Of a DNA stretch of 64,000 nt, positions 17,300 through 25,526 are shown in pieces (the first letter of the stretch is position 1; the number at the start of each line of letters is the position of its first letter). The translations under genes were made by a program, and so were the position numbers. Under the pieces are notes generated by a model. That model was not told where the DNA came from and did no database searches. It saw only the letters and a program-made list of their open reading frames with translations. Source of the DNA: Microbispora oryzae (lineage in GTDB: Bacteria > Actinomycetota > Actinomycetes > Streptosporangiales > Streptosporangiaceae); the NCBI RefSeq assembly GCF_017896165.1, contig NZ_JAFCNB010000003.1, forward strand, positions 1 to 64,000, read 5' to 3'.

Positions 17300-18387
17300 G
17301 CCGGATCATGCTGGTGCTCGGGACGAGTTCCGGCGGCGTGGGGCGCCATGTGCGCATGCTGGCCGGGGGCCTCGCCGGCATGGGTCACGACGTGCTGGTC
17401 GCCGGGCCGGCCGCGACCGAGGAGGCGTTCGGGTTCGCCGCCGCGGGAGCGGTCTTCGCCGGGGTGGAGATCTCCGACCGGCCGCACCCGGCCGCCGACC
17501 TCCGATCGGCCGCCCGGCTGCGGGCGCTGGCCCGCGGGGCCGGCGCGGTGCACGCCCACGGACTGCGGGCCGGGGCGCTCGCCGCCCTCGCGCTCCTGGC
17601 CGCGCGCCGCCGCCCGCGTCTCGTCGTCACCCTGCACAACGCCGCCACGGCGGGAGGCGCGATCGGCGCCGTCTACCGCGTGCTGGAGCGCGTCGTCGCG
17701 CGGCGGGCCGACCACGTGCTCGTCGTGTCCCCCGACCTGGGCGCCCGGTTGCGCGCCGCGGGCGCCCGGACGGTGTCGCCCGCGGTGGTGCCCGCGCCCG
17801 CGCTGGCCCGACCCGCGCGGACCCCGGAGGAGGTGCGGGCCGAGCTGCGCGAGCGGCTGCCCGGCCTCACCGGCGACCGTCCGGTGCTGCTCACGGTGGC
17901 CCGGCTGGCCCAGCAGAAGGGGCTGGAGACGCTGCTCGACGCGGCCGCCGGGCCGTACAAGGGGGAGCCGGTCTTCGTGATCGCCGGCGACGGGCCGCTG
18001 CGGCCCGCCCTCCAGGCCCGGATCGACGCCGAGAAGCTGCCCGTGATTTTGTACGGCTGGGCCGCCACCGCGGAGCTCCTCCAGGTGGCCGCCGCCCTCC
18101 TCGTACCGAGCCGGTGGGAGGGGCAGCCGCTGAACGTGCAGGAGGCGCTGAGAGCGGGACGGCCGATCATCGCGACCCGCGTCGGCGGCATCCCCGGCCT
18201 GGTCGGCGACGCTGCTCTGCTGGTCCCTCCGGGGGACGCCGGCGCGCTCAGCCGCGAGATCGGCCGTGTTCTCGGAGATCCCGCCCTCGCGGAGCGGCTC
18301 GCGACGGCGTCCGCCCGGCGGGGGGCGGAGCTGCCCGGCGAGCGGGAGGCGCTGCGCTCGGCGCTGGAGGCGTACGAATCGGCCTGA
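17296..18387 (+). CDS. GT4 family glycosyltransferase
   Basis: The 363-residue protein is a GT-B fold glycosyltransferase. The N-terminal GTSSGGVGRHVRMLAGGLA loop and the C-terminal donor site WEGQPLNVQEALRAGRPIIA with E-x7-E-like spacing are typical of GT4 enzymes. LLTVARLAQQKGLETLLDA marks the start of the second Rossmann domain. It is coupled to murJ by a GTGA overlap, so its product probably feeds an envelope lipid-linked glycan. Donor and acceptor cannot be predicted. Confidence 0.85.
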   Translation: MSRIMLVLGTSSGGVGRHVRMLAGGLAGMGHDVLVAGPAATEEAFGFAAAGAVFAGVEISDRPHPAADLRSAARLRALARGAGAVHAHGLRAGALAALALLAARRRPRLVVTLHNAATAGGAIGAVYRVLERVVARRADHVLVVSPDLGARLRAAGARTVSPAVVPAPALARPARTPEEVRAELRERLPGLTGDRPVLLTVARLAQQKGLETLLDAAAGPYKGEPVFVIAGDGPLRPALQARIDAEKLPVILYGWAATAELLQVAAALLVPSRWEGQPLNVQEALRAGRPIIATRVGGIPGLVGDAALLVPPGDAGALSREIGRVLGDPALAERLATASARRGAELPGEREALRSALEAYESA

Positions 18388-18409
18388 CCGTCGCGGATCG
18401 CGAAGACGA

Positions 18410-18439
18410 TTAGGACGGGCAACGCCCGATCCCTATACT
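18410..18439 (+). promoter_or_regulatory. Candidate promoter of the terC riboswitch transcript
   Basis: TTAGGA at 18410-18415 and TATACT at 18434-18439 are separated by 18 bases. The -10 ends about 13 bases before the GGGGAGTA box that opens the riboswitch, the right arrangement for a leader transcript. Confidence 0.5.
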
Positions 18440-18444
18440 GAAGC

Positions 18445-18560
18445 CCGTTGGGGGGGAGTATCCCTTCGCGGCAGTCCCGTCATCACGGCATCGGCCCGGG
18501 GCTGCCGGTCCGCGGAAGCGCGTGCGGGCGGGAGAGACTTCCGGCAGTGTGTTCAGCGCG
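18445..18560 (+). promoter_or_regulatory. Probable yybP-ykoY (manganese) riboswitch upstream of terC
   Basis: The leader contains the two most conserved parts of the yybP-ykoY class: GGGGAGTA at 18453-18460 and GGGAGAGACTTCCGG at 18530-18544. Between them CGTCATCACGG (18478-18488) matches the conserved internal segment, and GCGGCAG (18468-18474) can pair with CTGCCG (18502-18507). This RNA class senses Mn2+ and is commonly found before terC-like genes, which is exactly the gene that follows at 18580. The 3' boundary and the expression platform are not certain. Confidence 0.7.
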
Positions 18561-18579
18561 CGCCGGAGGTCTTCGGAAC

Positions 18580-19560
18580 ATGAGCTTTCCCCTGTGGATG
18601 TGGATCGCGGTCATCGCGGGACTGATGGTCGTGGTCGCCGTCGACCTCTGGATCGTGGATCGAGGCGAGCCCCGCGAGTTCTCGGTCCGGCAGGCGGGGA
18701 TCTGGGTCGGTTTCTACGTCGCCCTCGCCGTGGCGTTCGGCGGCGCGCTGACCCTGTGGAGCGGGGGACCGGCGGGCGGGGAGTTCTTCGCGGGCTACCT
18801 GACCGAGTACAGCCTCAGCGTCGACAACCTGTTCGTCTTCTACATCATCATGTCCCGGTTCGGCGTACCGCGGATCTACCAGCACAAGGTCCTGCTGGTG
18901 GGCATCGTCCTGGCGCTCGTCATGCGCGGCGTCTTCATCGCGATCGGCGCGGCCGCCCTCACGAGGTTCAGCTGGCTGTTCTACGTCTTCGGGGCGTTCC
19001 TGCTCTACACCGCGTACACGCTGATCCGCGATCACGGTAAGCAGGACGAGGAGTTCAGCGAGAACGTCCTGCTGCGCTGGGCGCGCCGCCTCTTCCCGAC
19101 CACGCCCGACTTCGTCGGCTCACGGGTCACCGTGCGGGTCGACGGCAGGCGGATGGTCACTCCGATGCTCATCATCATGATCGCGATCGGGACCACGGAC
19201 CTGCTGTTCGCCCTCGACTCGATTCCGGCGATCTTCGGGCTCACCAAGGACGCCTTCATCGTGTTCTCCGCGAACGCGTTCGCGCTGATGGGACTGCGTC
19301 AGCTCTACTTCCTGCTGGGCGGTCTGCTGCAGCGGCTGGTCTACATCAGCTACGGTCTCGCGTTCATCCTCGGCTTCATCGGGGTTAAGCTGATCCTCGA
19401 CGCGTTGCACGAGAGCCATGTGACTGGGGCTCCCCAGGTGTCCATCTGGGTGTCGCTGGCGGTCATCTGCGCCACCATGGCCGTCACGACGGTGGCAAGT
19501 CTGATCAAGGCCCGCAAGGGTGATAAGGCGGTCGCTTCGGCGGAAGCCCCCCAGGGCTAG
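18580..19560 (+). CDS. TerC family integral membrane protein (probable Mn2+ exporter)
   Basis: The 326-residue protein has about nine transmembrane segments. Conserved TerC residues are present in YSLSVDNLFVFYIIMSRFGV and in IIMIAIGTTDLLFALDSIPA, which hold the acidic metal-ligand positions. TerC/Alx proteins export Mn2+ in several bacteria and are also linked to metalation of secreted proteins. The putative Mn2+ riboswitch directly upstream supports that role. ATG 18580 is preceded by CGGAGG; an upstream in-frame start would put coding sequence inside the riboswitch and is rejected. Confidence 0.88.
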   Translation: MSFPLWMWIAVIAGLMVVVAVDLWIVDRGEPREFSVRQAGIWVGFYVALAVAFGGALTLWSGGPAGGEFFAGYLTEYSLSVDNLFVFYIIMSRFGVPRIYQHKVLLVGIVLALVMRGVFIAIGAAALTRFSWLFYVFGAFLLYTAYTLIRDHGKQDEEFSENVLLRWARRLFPTTPDFVGSRVTVRVDGRRMVTPMLIIMIAIGTTDLLFALDSIPAIFGLTKDAFIVFSANAFALMGLRQLYFLLGGLLQRLVYISYGLAFILGFIGVKLILDALHESHVTGAPQVSIWVSLAVICATMAVTTVASLIKARKGDKAVASAEAPQG

Positions 19561-19682
19561 CGAAACGGGCACCAAACCTGTTTGCTTGTCCCGTTGTGCC
19601 ATAAAAAGACGGCAGGATCGGTAATATCGCTCACTGACGCGCAGTCCGGTTCCTAGTCGACAAAAGAGTACAAAGGTTCCCT

Positions 19683-20357
19683 GTGTCCAACGAATCGTTG
19701 CCTCGCGTGCCCGGCTCCTGGCCCGCGGACAGTCCCCGGGGGCGTGTCCGGCTCGCGCGCGGTGTGTCCCCCTGGTTGGCGCCTACCGCCGCCGCGGCGG
19801 TCGCCAGCTCACTCCTGGTCCGCCGTTCCCCTCGCTGGGCGGTGGCCGCGATCCCGCTCGCCGCGCTCACCGGCGGGATGCTCTGGTTCTTCCGCGACCC
19901 CGAGCGGGCGCCGGGCGAGGGCCGGCTGATCGCACCCGCCGACGGCGTGGTGCAGAGCATCGACCCCTGGCCGGACGGCCGGACCCGGGTCGCGATCTTC
20001 ATGAGCCCGCTGAACGTGCACGTCAACCGTGCTCCCGCGGCGGGCACCGTCACCTCGGTCGAGCACGTCGCGGGCGGATTCGCCCCGGCCTTCAACAAGG
20101 ACAGCGACCGGAACGAGCGCGTGGTCTGGCACTTCGACACGGCCCTCGGCGACGTCGAGCTCGTGCAGATCGCCGGAGCCGTGGCCCGCCGCATCGTGCC
20201 GTACCTCGCGAGGGGCGCCAAGGTCGCGCAGGGCGACCGCATCGGGCTCATCCGCCTCGGTTCCCGGGTGGACGTCTACCTCCCCGAGGGGATGGCCCCG
20301 GCCGTCACCGTCGGCGAGCGGACCACGGCGGGGGTGACCCGTCTTGACCGCGTCTGA
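19683..20357 (+). CDS. psd: Phosphatidylserine decarboxylase (pyruvoyl type)
   Basis: Psd converts phosphatidylserine to phosphatidylethanolamine at the membrane. The sequence shows FFRDPER, the PADGVVQSI loop, FMSPLNVHVNRAP and the self-cleavage site LGSRVDVYLP, where Gly-Ser is cut to form the pyruvoyl group. At 224 residues it is the short, archaetidylserine-type enzyme with one N-terminal membrane segment. The GTG at 19683 is used; a TAATAT at about 19622 could be a -10. The 3' end overlaps pssA by 14 bases, so the two consecutive pathway enzymes are coupled. Confidence 0.92.
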   Translation: MSNESLPRVPGSWPADSPRGRVRLARGVSPWLAPTAAAAVASSLLVRRSPRWAVAAIPLAALTGGMLWFFRDPERAPGEGRLIAPADGVVQSIDPWPDGRTRVAIFMSPLNVHVNRAPAAGTVTSVEHVAGGFAPAFNKDSDRNERVVWHFDTALGDVELVQIAGAVARRIVPYLARGAKVAQGDRIGLIRLGSRVDVYLPEGMAPAVTVGERTTAGVTRLDRV

Positions 20358-21180
20358 TCTCGGCGCCGACGCCTGGGAGTGCGGCGACGTGGAGGAGGAG
20401 CCGCGCGGCCCGGTCGGCAAGGCCTTCCGCCTGTCGGCCGCCGACTCACTGTCCCTGGGCAACGCGCTCAGCGGCTTCCTGGCGGTCTGCGTCCTCGCCT
20501 GGTCCGCCATCACCGACCTGCAGTCGGGCGTCAAGTTCCAGCCCGACCCCCGCTTCTTCGGCACGGCCGTGGTGCTGCTGCTGATCGGCGCGACCTGCGA
20601 CCTCTTCGACGGCCTGGTGGCCAGGAAATTCCGGGCGTCGGCCATGGGCGCCGAGCTGGACAACCTGGCCGACGTGATCAGCTTCGGCTTCGCGCCCGCC
20701 TTCATGGTCGTCGTGTGGGCGGGCTTCTCGGGACGGGTGCCGCTGCTGGTGGTCCTGTTCGCGGCCGGCTCGATCCTGCTCGCGGGCGTCGTACGGCTGG
20801 CCCGCTTCGCCTGCGTGAAGACCAAGAGCGGCGACTTCATGGGCCTGCCGATCCCGATGGGCGCCATGACGGTCGTGTCGATCGTGCTGCTCTTCCAGCC
20901 GAGCTACCTGACGATCGCCGGCATCGTGGCGGTCGCCTGGCTGATGGTCAGCCGCATCGAGTACCCCAAGCCGAAGGGAAACCTGGCGGCGGTGGTGCTC
21001 GGCTGGATGCTGATCAACGTCGCCTGTCTGACGATCTGGGCCTGCCGCCTCGCCGGGGGCGACCAGTTGATCACAGTGGGGGCCACGATGCAGATCGCCA
21101 TCGTCTCGGCCATCCCGCTTCGCGTTCTGATGTTCAAACAGCAGCAGCGCAGGGAACGACGCTCGGAGAACGTGGGCTGA
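20344..21180 (+). CDS. pssA: CDP-diacylglycerol-serine O-phosphatidyltransferase
   Basis: The CDP-alcohol phosphatidyltransferase signature D-G-x2-A-R-x8-G-x3-D-x3-D is intact in LFDGLVARKFRASAMGAELD followed by NLAD. The product has eight or so hydrophobic segments and 278 residues. It makes phosphatidylserine from CDP-diacylglycerol and serine, the substrate for Psd encoded just upstream. The start is a rare TTG at 20344 inside the psd end; no better start is seen downstream before the conserved core. The TTG may lower its translation relative to psd. Confidence 0.92.
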   Translation: MTASDLGADAWECGDVEEEPRGPVGKAFRLSAADSLSLGNALSGFLAVCVLAWSAITDLQSGVKFQPDPRFFGTAVVLLLIGATCDLFDGLVARKFRASAMGAELDNLADVISFGFAPAFMVVVWAGFSGRVPLLVVLFAAGSILLAGVVRLARFACVKTKSGDFMGLPIPMGAMTVVSIVLLFQPSYLTIAGIVAVAWLMVSRIEYPKPKGNLAAVVLGWMLINVACLTIWACRLAGGDQLITVGATMQIAIVSAIPLRVLMFKQQQRRERRSENVG

Positions 21181-21196
21181 CGTCGTAAAACGGACA

Positions 21197-21228
21197 GGGG
21201 CCCCCGGTCGCTCGGCGGGCCCCTTTCT
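21197..21228 (+). terminator. Terminator after pssA
   Basis: GGGGCCC (21197-21203) pairs with GGGCCCC (21217-21223) and is followed by TTTCTC, a simple Rho-independent terminator 17 bases after the pssA stop. Confidence 0.8.
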
Positions 21229-21281
21229 CATGGGGCCGGCCGGCAGGTCGACAAAACGCGTCACCCGATGGAGCCCTGGCC

Positions 21282-21578
21282 ATGCCTCGTGAGCACACCC
21301 GGACATACTTCCTCGGCAAGCTCGCACGAGAGCTGGAGATCCGAGGGCTTGAGGCGTCTCTGCGCCCAGATCCGCCGTCGCTGAAGGTGCGCGACCCGGA
21401 CGCGGCGCTGTTCAGCGAGACCGTCGACTGCGTCGCCATGTCCGACGGGTGGTTCTACCGCTGGTCCTGGGGCGACGTGGTGGAGAGCGCCGACGAGCCG
21501 GCCGCCGCCGCCGACCGCATCGTGAAGGTGTTCACCACGGGTGAGTCCCGGCCGCATCCGGGTCTCGGGGACGGCTGA
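21282..21578 (+). CDS. Small hypothetical protein
   Basis: A 98-residue protein beginning MPREHTRTYFLGKLARELEI with central WFYRWSWGDVVESADEPAAA. The length and composition resemble small cytosolic proteins common in Streptosporangiaceae genomes, with no recognised domain. It stands alone after the pssA terminator and is convergent with the enolase-family gene, leaving a 34-base gap. Confidence 0.6.
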   Translation: MPREHTRTYFLGKLARELEIRGLEASLRPDPPSLKVRDPDAALFSETVDCVAMSDGWFYRWSWGDVVESADEPAAAADRIVKVFTTGESRPHPGLGDG

Positions 21579-21612
21579 GACCAGAATCTCGGCGCGGCCG
21601 GTCCGGCGCGGG

Positions 21613-22713
21613 TCAGAGCGCGATCCACTCCGCCGACGTGGTGACGGCGTCGAGGACGTCCGGCAGGGGATCCACCCCGAGCCCGGGACCGGTGGGCACG
21701 TCGAGGTGTCCGTCCGACATCACGAAGGGCGGAGTGATGTCGGTGGTGAAGTAGCGGCGTGACCCGGAGGTGTCGCCCGGCAGGGTGAACCCGGGCAGCG
21801 CGGCCAGCGCCAGGTTGGCGGCGCGGCCGATGCCGGTCTCCAGCATGCCGCCGCACCAGACCGCGACGCCGTGGGCGCGGCACAGGTCGTGGATGCGGCG
21901 TGCCTCGAGATAGCCGCCGACCCGGCCGGGCTTGATGTTGACGATCGAGCACGCGCCGAGGGCGATGGCCGCGGCCGCCTGGGCCGCGGACGAGATCGAC
22001 TCGTCGAGGCAGATCGGGGTGCCGATCAGGCGGGCCAGCCGGGCGTGCTGCACCAGGTCGTCGTGGGCGAGCGGCTGCTCGATGAGGAGCAGGCCGAAGG
22101 CGTCGAGCTGGGCGAGGTGGCGGGCGTCGGACAGGGTGTACGCGGCGTTGGCGTCGACCTGGAGGAGCAGGTCGTCCCCGAAACGCTCGCGGACGGCCCG
22201 CACGGGAGCCAGGTCCCACCCCGGCTTGATCTTCAGCTTGATCCGCGCGTAGCCCTCGTCGAGATAGCCGGCGACGGCGTCGAGCAGCTCGGGAACCGAG
22301 TCCATGATGCCGACCGAGACGCCGCACGGCACCCGGTCGCGGGCCGCGCCGAGGAAGCGGCCGAACGACTCGCCGGAGGCGCGCAGCCGGGCGTCGAGCA
22401 CGGCCGTCTCCAGGGCGGCCTTGGCCATCGGGTGCCCCTTGAACGGTTCGAGCGCGCGGCCGACGGCGTACGCGTCGGCCGACCCGGGCAGCGCGGGGAT
22501 CAGGAACCGGCGCAGCACGTCGGCCGCCCCTTCCACGTACTCCGAGGAGTAGAGGGGCTCCGACATCGCCACGCACTCGCCCCAGCCCTCCGCGTCGGGG
22601 GTGACCACGTGGACGAGCAGCGCGTCGCGGGTGGTCTCCGTGCCGAAGGAGGTTCGGAACGGCGACACCAGCGGCATCGCGACGCGGCGCAGTTCGATTC
22701 CGGTGATCTTCAT
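21613..22713 (-). CDS. Enolase superfamily protein, OSBS/N-succinylamino acid racemase type
   Basis: The 366-residue product has the muconate-lactonizing subgroup layout: a capping domain, then KLKIKPGWD with the paired catalytic lysines, LLLQVDANAAYT and LLIEQPLAHDD with metal-ligand Asp and Glu, CLDESI with the third ligand, and VNIKPGRVGG with the opposite-face lysine. This pattern is that of o-succinylbenzoate synthase (MenC) and of N-succinylamino acid racemase, which cannot be separated by sequence alone. The adjacent GNAT gene favours the racemase pathway. ATG 22713 is used because the conserved MKITGIELRRV begins there, although the frame is open further. Confidence 0.8.
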   Translation of the reverse strand: MKITGIELRRVAMPLVSPFRTSFGTETTRDALLVHVVTPDAEGWGECVAMSEPLYSSEYVEGAADVLRRFLIPALPGSADAYAVGRALEPFKGHPMAKAALETAVLDARLRASGESFGRFLGAARDRVPCGVSVGIMDSVPELLDAVAGYLDEGYARIKLKIKPGWDLAPVRAVRERFGDDLLLQVDANAAYTLSDARHLAQLDAFGLLLIEQPLAHDDLVQHARLARLIGTPICLDESISSAAQAAAAIALGACSIVNIKPGRVGGYLEARRIHDLCRAHGVAVWCGGMLETGIGRAANLALAALPGFTLPGDTSGSRRYFTTDITPPFVMSDGHLDVPTGPGLGVDPLPDVLDAVTTSAEWIAL

Positions 22714-22926
22714 GTGGCGTGCGGCTTCCGGTGGTCGGGTCCGCGCCCGGGGCGTCGGCGTGCCGCACGGCACGCGCCCCGTCGCGCGGCAGGTCAGGTC
22801 GAGCATCCCACGGCGGCGGGACGGTTCGCGGCACCGCCGTGCGTTCCGCGGCCGGTACGGCGGTCACCCGCCGACGACGCCCCGGGGATCACCGTGTCGT
22901 GGTCGCCACGCGGAACGGGCGGACGG

Positions 22927-23706
22927 TCACGGGACGCGCCGCTCGACGACGTAGCCGGAGCCGTGGAAACCGGTGACGCGGGCACCCTCGTCGAGCAGGC
23001 CGCCGAGGACCTCGCGGACGGCGTGCCGCCAGCTCGCGGCCGCTTCGGGATCCCGCAGGCGCAGGCTCTCTATGTCAGCGGGAACCCCGACCAGCACGAC
23101 GGGCGCGTCGGTGCGGCCCCGCTCCGGCGCGCCGTCCCGGTCGGCGAGCCCGGCGACCGCCCCCTCCGGCACCTCGACCGGCCACCTCTCGCCCCGGGCG
23201 GCGGCCACGACCCGCGGATCGGTGAGCCGCCACACCGCCAGGACCCGGTCGGACTCGTCACCCGCGTTGATCGCGTCGTACATCGCGCCGTAGAACGACC
23301 GCAGGTAGCGCTCCGGCCTCGCGCCGAGCTTGGTCAGGTTGAAATGGGCGTTCCTGCGCACCAGCGGATCGTAGGTCCAGGTGATCCGGCCGAGCCCGCG
23401 GGCCAGGGCCCACTCCCGCTGGTGCAGCTTGAGCGCGAGGCCGGCGCCGCGCCCGCCCACGGCCCCCGTCACGTGCGAGTGGAGCGCCTCGCCGGCGGGG
23501 GCCGCGAAGAACCCCGCCGACGCGCCGACCAGAGTCTCGCCGTCGTACGCGCCGGCCACGTAGTTGCCCGAATGGGACAGCGCCCGGAGCAGTTCGACCG
23601 TGACGGGCGCGCCTCCCGGATCCGGGCGCCAGATCTCGTCGAACAGCCGGAGGACGTCCTCGAACTCCTCGATGCGGCACAGCTCCCGCACGTCCGGGCC
23701 GGTCAT
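22927..23706 (-). CDS. GNAT family acyltransferase (COG3375-like)
   Basis: The 259-residue product has an N-terminal GNAT fold with the acyl-CoA loop GAVGGRGAGLALKLHQREWA, followed by ITWTYDPLVRRNAHFNLTKLGA, which is typical of COG3375 acetyltransferases. In Geobacillus, a GNAT enzyme that N-succinylates D-amino acids is encoded beside an enolase-superfamily racemase. The order here, GNAT then enolase on the same strand, fits that pathway, although no desuccinylase is seen nearby. Substrate assignment is inference. Confidence 0.75.
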   Translation of the reverse strand: MTGPDVRELCRIEEFEDVLRLFDEIWRPDPGGAPVTVELLRALSHSGNYVAGAYDGETLVGASAGFFAAPAGEALHSHVTGAVGGRGAGLALKLHQREWALARGLGRITWTYDPLVRRNAHFNLTKLGARPERYLRSFYGAMYDAINAGDESDRVLAVWRLTDPRVVAAARGERWPVEVPEGAVAGLADRDGAPERGRTDAPVVLVGVPADIESLRLRDPEAAASWRHAVREVLGGLLDEGARVTGFHGSGYVVERRVP

Positions 23707-23757
23707 CGTCCGGTCTCCCTCCTACCGGCGGGCGGCGCGGACGCGTTCACCCGGCCG

Positions 23758-24402
23758 TCACCAGCCGCGCGCCTTCCACTCCGGCAGGGAGGGCCGCTCG
23801 GCGCCGAGCGTGGTGTCCCGGCCGTGGCCTGGGTAGACCCACGTCTCGTCGGGCAGCCGGTCGAAGATCCGCTCCACGACGTCGGTGTAGAGCTGCTCGA
23901 ACCGGGCCGGGTCCTTCTGGGTGTTGCCCACGCCGCCGGGGAACAGGGAGTCGCCGGTGAACAGGTGCCCGTCCTGGTAGAGAAGCGCGATCGAGCCGGG
24001 GGTGTGCCCGCGCAGGTGGATCACGTCCAGCGTGACCACCCCGACCGTGATCCGGTCGCCGTGCCCGACCTCCCGGGTCACCGGGACGGGCAGCTCGGGG
24101 GCGTCGAGGGGGTGGGCGATCACCTGCGCGCCCGTCGCCCGCGCCACGTCCTCCAGGGCCATCCAGTGGTCGGCGTGCTGGTGGGTCGTCACGATCGCGC
24201 TGATCGGCGTGCCGCCGATGAGGCCGAGCAGCCGGTCGGGCTCGGCCGCGGCGTCGATCAGCAGGCCGTCGCCCGTCTTCGCGCAGCGCAGCAGGTACGC
24301 GTTGTTACCCCAATCGCCGACCTCGATCTTCGAGATGGTCAGTCCGGGCACCTCACGGACGTCGGCGGGGCCGCCCTTCGTCACGTCTCCGGTGTAGCTC
24401 AT
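23758..24402 (-). CDS. MBL fold hydrolase, glyoxalase II-like
   Basis: The 214-residue product contains THQHADHWMALEDV (metal site HxHxDH), HLRGHTPGSIALL (third His), LFTGDSLFPGGVGN (bridging Asp) and YPGHGRDT (last His). All metal ligands are present. It resembles short hydroxyacylglutathione-hydrolase-like enzymes; in mycothiol-producing actinobacteria the physiological thioester is unknown. It starts 33 bases after the stop of the MDMPI-like gene and is likely in one transcript with it. Confidence 0.85.
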   Translation of the reverse strand: MSYTGDVTKGGPADVREVPGLTISKIEVGDWGNNAYLLRCAKTGDGLLIDAAAEPDRLLGLIGGTPISAIVTTHQHADHWMALEDVARATGAQVIAHPLDAPELPVPVTREVGHGDRITVGVVTLDVIHLRGHTPGSIALLYQDGHLFTGDSLFPGGVGNTQKDPARFEQLYTDVVERIFDRLPDETWVYPGHGRDTTLGAERPSLPEWKARGW

Positions 24403-24435
24403 GGTTCCCCTATGTCCTGGTCGGTTCTGTCCTGG

Positions 24436-25269
24436 TCAGTTGTCGTGCGGGAGCGGCCAGCCGGGCGGCGGATCGGCCGGCAGTCCCTCCGGGGCCGACC
24501 TCGGGGGCCACGGGGGCGGCGGGGGAAGCGGCGTGTCCTTCGCGTCGCTCCCTCGCCCCGAGTCGCCGGAGCGGTCCGGGCCGTCCGGTTCCGCGACGAG
24601 GCCCTCGCCCCCGGAGCGGCCGGTGAGCCAGGCCAGGAGATGAAGCGGCATGCCGTGGACGACCGGTCCTCCACCGAGCCCCCGCCACGCGTGCACCTCC
24701 TCGCCGCCGGGGAGCGGCTCCCTCGCCACGATCGCGGCCACGGGTCCGCGCCCGCGCGGCCACGACAGCAGCGTGTCGTGCAGCTCCCGCCAGACGAAGG
24801 TCTCCGGCCAGTCCGGCCAGCCGTACCCCGCGCCGAGGTCGGCGTGGTGGGCCTCGACCTCCCGGATCCGGCGCGCGAGCAGGTACCAGGCCGGGTGACC
24901 GGGCGGGCCGCCCACCTCCGCGCGCCAGCACTCAGGGGGCATCTCGCCGATGGCGGCGGCCATCCTCGCGGAGCTTTCGCGCAGATCGGCCAGCTGTTCG
25001 GCGGCGGGCCGCGGCGCCCCGGCCGCGATTCCGGCGTCGCGGGCGTCGGGGGTGGGGTACTGGGGGGTGACGACCCCCGTCCTGGCCCAGGTGAGAAGGT
25101 TGACGAGGCTGTCGGCGTTGCGGGCGAGATGGGCGAGGACGTGCCCGCGGGTCCAGCCGGGCAGCAGGGATGGGGCGTGGACGTCGTCGTCCGACAGCCG
25201 GGCCGCCGTCTCCAGCAGGCGCTCGTCCGCCGCGGCGAGCTCGGTGCGGAAGTCCTCGATGACTGACAT
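24436..25269 (-). CDS. Maleylpyruvate isomerase/DinB-like (MDMPI) family protein
   Basis: The first 150 residues form the metal-dependent four-helix MDMPI N-terminal fold, seen in LLPGWTRGHVLAHLARNADS and in EVEAHHADLGAGY, which provide the metal-binding histidines. Such proteins are typically mycothiol-dependent transferases or isomerases in actinobacteria. Residues 230-277 are a Pro/Gly-rich tail. ATG 25269 begins MSVIEDFRTELAAADERLLE; the frame is open for 74 further codons upstream but that part is not protein-like. It is the first gene of the minus-strand group. Confidence 0.8.
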   Translation of the reverse strand: MSVIEDFRTELAAADERLLETAARLSDDDVHAPSLLPGWTRGHVLAHLARNADSLVNLLTWARTGVVTPQYPTPDARDAGIAAGAPRPAAEQLADLRESSARMAAAIGEMPPECWRAEVGGPPGHPAWYLLARRIREVEAHHADLGAGYGWPDWPETFVWRELHDTLLSWPRGRGPVAAIVAREPLPGGEEVHAWRGLGGGPVVHGMPLHLLAWLTGRSGGEGLVAEPDGPDRSGDSGRGSDAKDTPLPPPPPWPPRSAPEGLPADPPPGWPLPHDN

Positions 25270-25526
25270 GAGGCAATCATGGACCAGGCCGGGCGGAGGC
25301 GGGGAAGAGCGGGGTCCCGAACAGGGTTCTATCAACTGGGGCTTTCCACCGGACGGCGGGCGAGCGCCCGGCGAAACCCATACCCTGAATGAACGGGACC
25401 GGTCGTGGCGCCGCCGGCCCGCCCGTCGCGAACCGGCCGCCGGACGAGCCCCCCGGAATTGTCGGTGGCTCTGGATAGCCTGCCCGTGCACCTCCGTTCA
25501 CTCCATATCGACCTATCGGGACCACC

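Noticed and set aside
21613-22713. Assigning the enolase-family gene as menC of menaquinone synthesis
   Set aside because: OSBS and NSAR cannot be told apart by motif, and the neighbouring GNAT points the other way, so no gene symbol was given.
21871-25266. Very long plus-strand open frame opposite the enolase-MDMPI genes
   Set aside because: It is antisense to four recognisable genes, has His/Arg/Gly-rich composition typical of the reverse strand of GC-rich coding DNA, and shows no domain.
25315-25330. GAAC-AGG-GTTC dyad upstream of uvrA as a LexA/SOS box
   Set aside because: The half-sites are three bases apart rather than the four of the actinobacterial SOS box, and outer bases do not match.
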